A DNA stretch of 64,000 nt, taken from contig CALMYL010000017.1 in the NCBI GenBank assembly GCA_937873695.1, positions 1-64,000 of the forward strand, given 5' to 3'. The DNA comes from an uncultured Ignavibacteria bacterium (GTDB taxonomy: Bacteria > Bacteroidota > Ignavibacteria > Tepidaquicellales > OLB5). Positions 63,103-64,000 of the stretch are shown one piece after another (position 1 is the stretch's first letter; the number at the start of each line of letters is the position of its first letter). Below the pieces are notes generated by a model. The model worked only from the letters and a program-made list of their open reading frames with translations, was not told where the DNA came from and did not search any database. The position numbers and the translations under genes are program-made.

Positions 63103-64000
63103 GGTATGCCATAAACGCTGCGCCTTGGGGAATTAATTTTTCATCAAGGTTTAATGTAGAAGTATGAAGTCCGGAAGTATTTCCGGCCCCGATCCAGTAA
63201 AAGGAGCCGGGGCACTTTTTTAAATAGTATGCAAAATCTTCGGCGAACATAAATCGCTCACCTTTAAAGATATTCTCTTTTCCTAAAAACTCACGGGCTG
63301 CATTTTGCGCAAAAGCAGTTTCCGCTATGGAATTATCAAGCTCAGGATATCCGGGTGATACTCTGAATTCGTAACCTGCTCCCGCAGCCTGAGTAATACC
63401 TTTAATTGTACGCTCTATCAGTATTAAAGTCTTTTTTCTAAGCTTTTCGTTCAGTGTTCTTACTGTACCTGAAAGTTCTGCGGTATCGGGAATTACATTA
63501 TTAATTGTACCTCCCGCAAACCTCCCGATTGTGATCACAATAGGTTCATATGGATCGGTATTTCTTGATACAATGGTCTGCAGCGCCAACACAACCTGTG
63601 AAGCGATAACAATAGGATCTATTGCCGATTGCGGTTTAGCGCCATGTCCGGCTTTGCCCTTAATTGTAATATATATTTCATCCTGAGATGCCATCATAAC
63701 ACCGGGGTAGAATCCAGCTTTGCCGGCCGGTTTGCCGGGCAGTATGTGCTGCCCGAAAATAGCGTCAACTTTAGGGTTTCTGAGAATTCCGTTCTTTATA
63801 AACACTGATGCTCCGCCCGGATTCTTCTCTTCAGCGGGCTGGAAAATAAACTTTACTGAACCATTGAGTTCCTTTTTCAGATCTTTCAGTATCAATGCGG
63901 CTCCATAAACCATAGCGGAGTGTGCATCATGTCCGCAGGCGTGCATAACTCCCGGATTTTTTGAGGCGAATTTCAATCCTGTATTTTCTGTGATAGGGAG
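63074..64000 (-). CDS. M20-family N-acyl-amino-acid amidohydrolase (5' end beyond the window)
   Basis: Zinc carboxypeptidase-like hydrolase, 309 residues seen. The same frame stays open to the right edge (LPITENTGLKFASKNPG), so the N-terminal 60-80 residues lie outside. Metal ligands are visible: MHACGHDAHSAM, the QPAEEKNPGG Glu pair and GQHILPG, with a final AEDFAYYLKK. The dimerisation domain lies in the middle (QDEIYITIKGKAGHGAKP). Closest to hippurate hydrolase/IAA-amino acid hydrolase/N-acyl-L-amino acid deacetylases, which remove acyl groups from amino acids; substrate not decidable. No signal peptide can be judged. Confidence 0.92.
   Translation of the reverse strand, partial: LPITENTGLKFASKNPGVMHACGHDAHSAMVYGAALILKDLKKELNGSVKFIFQPAEEKNPGGASVFIKNGILRNPKVDAIFGQHILPGKPAGKAGFYPGVMMASQDEIYITIKGKAGHGAKPQSAIDPIVIASQVVLALQTIVSRNTDPYEPIVITIGRFAGGTINNVIPDTAELSGTVRTLNEKLRKKTLILIERTIKGITQAAGAGYEFRVSPGYPELDNSIAETAFAQNAAREFLGKENIFKGERFMFAEDFAYYLKKCPGSFYWIGAGNTSGLHTSTLNLDEKLIPQGAAFMAYLAWKWLTNN

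Overview
The window looks like chromosomal DNA of a Gram-negative member of the Bacteroidota/Chlorobiota (FCB) group, most likely an Ignavibacteria-type bacterium. Three things in the sequence point there. There are 17 proteins ending in a type IX secretion (T9SS) sorting domain with the wording common in Ignavibacteria (QNYPNPFNP ... GREVATLV ... SGVYFYRL ... TKKMVLVK). LpxA is present, so there is a lipid A outer membrane. Many genes lack a clear Shine-Dalgarno sequence, and there is a Bacteroidota-like promoter element. No T9SS machinery, rRNA or tRNA gene was recognised.

Layout. (1) 1-8.3 kb: a T9SS cargo gene cut by the left edge, then mostly minus-strand housekeeping genes: YmdB-like phosphodiesterase, panB, a lipoate/octanoate ligase-family gene, lpxA, a polyprenyl-phosphate-type glycosyltransferase with a disordered N-terminal arm, an LTxxQ periplasmic protein and a YqaA/DedA membrane protein. 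(2) 8.5-12.3 kb, plus strand: a solitary NuoG-like subunit, argS and a small unknown gene, followed by a 0.5 kb non-coding stretch with a long nested palindrome. (3) 12.8-24.5 kb, minus strand: cupin, outer-membrane barrel, a 1139-residue subtilase with T9SS tail lying directly behind parA-parB, a UPF0173 hydrolase, a nitroreductase pair and two propeller proteins. (4) 24.8-28.5 kb: two helical paralogues of unknown function around an FN3 gene. (5) 28.5-39 kb, minus strand: five T9SS cargo genes in a row (BNR/YCF48 propellers and a large beta-helix-like protein). (6) 39.2-44.8 kb, plus strand: CIRCE-hrcA-grpE-dnaJ, a ComEA-like gene, a PilM-like gene, rsmD and coaD. (7) 45.9-62.2 kb, plus strand: nine T9SS cargo genes in a row, then a vanadium-haloperoxidase-like lipoprotein. 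Five of the nine share one N-terminal domain. (8) 62.2-64 kb, minus strand: a duplicated DoxX-like membrane protein and an M20 amidohydrolase cut by the right edge.

The most notable biology is in the cargo genes. They look like a recombining surface-protein repertoire. A 753-bp block appears identical in two genes that carry different C-terminal domains (P-domain versus LamG-like). The sorting-domain DNA of neighbouring genes is mosaic, with a 201-bp exact repeat and a 79/80 match meeting in one gene. One Kelch gene is cut by a stop codon created by an exact 18-bp tandem duplication; removing one copy restores the reading frame. The two genes sharing the 753-bp block also have the codon bias expected of highly expressed genes, and one has a near-consensus sigma-70 promoter. 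All repeat comparisons were made by eye.
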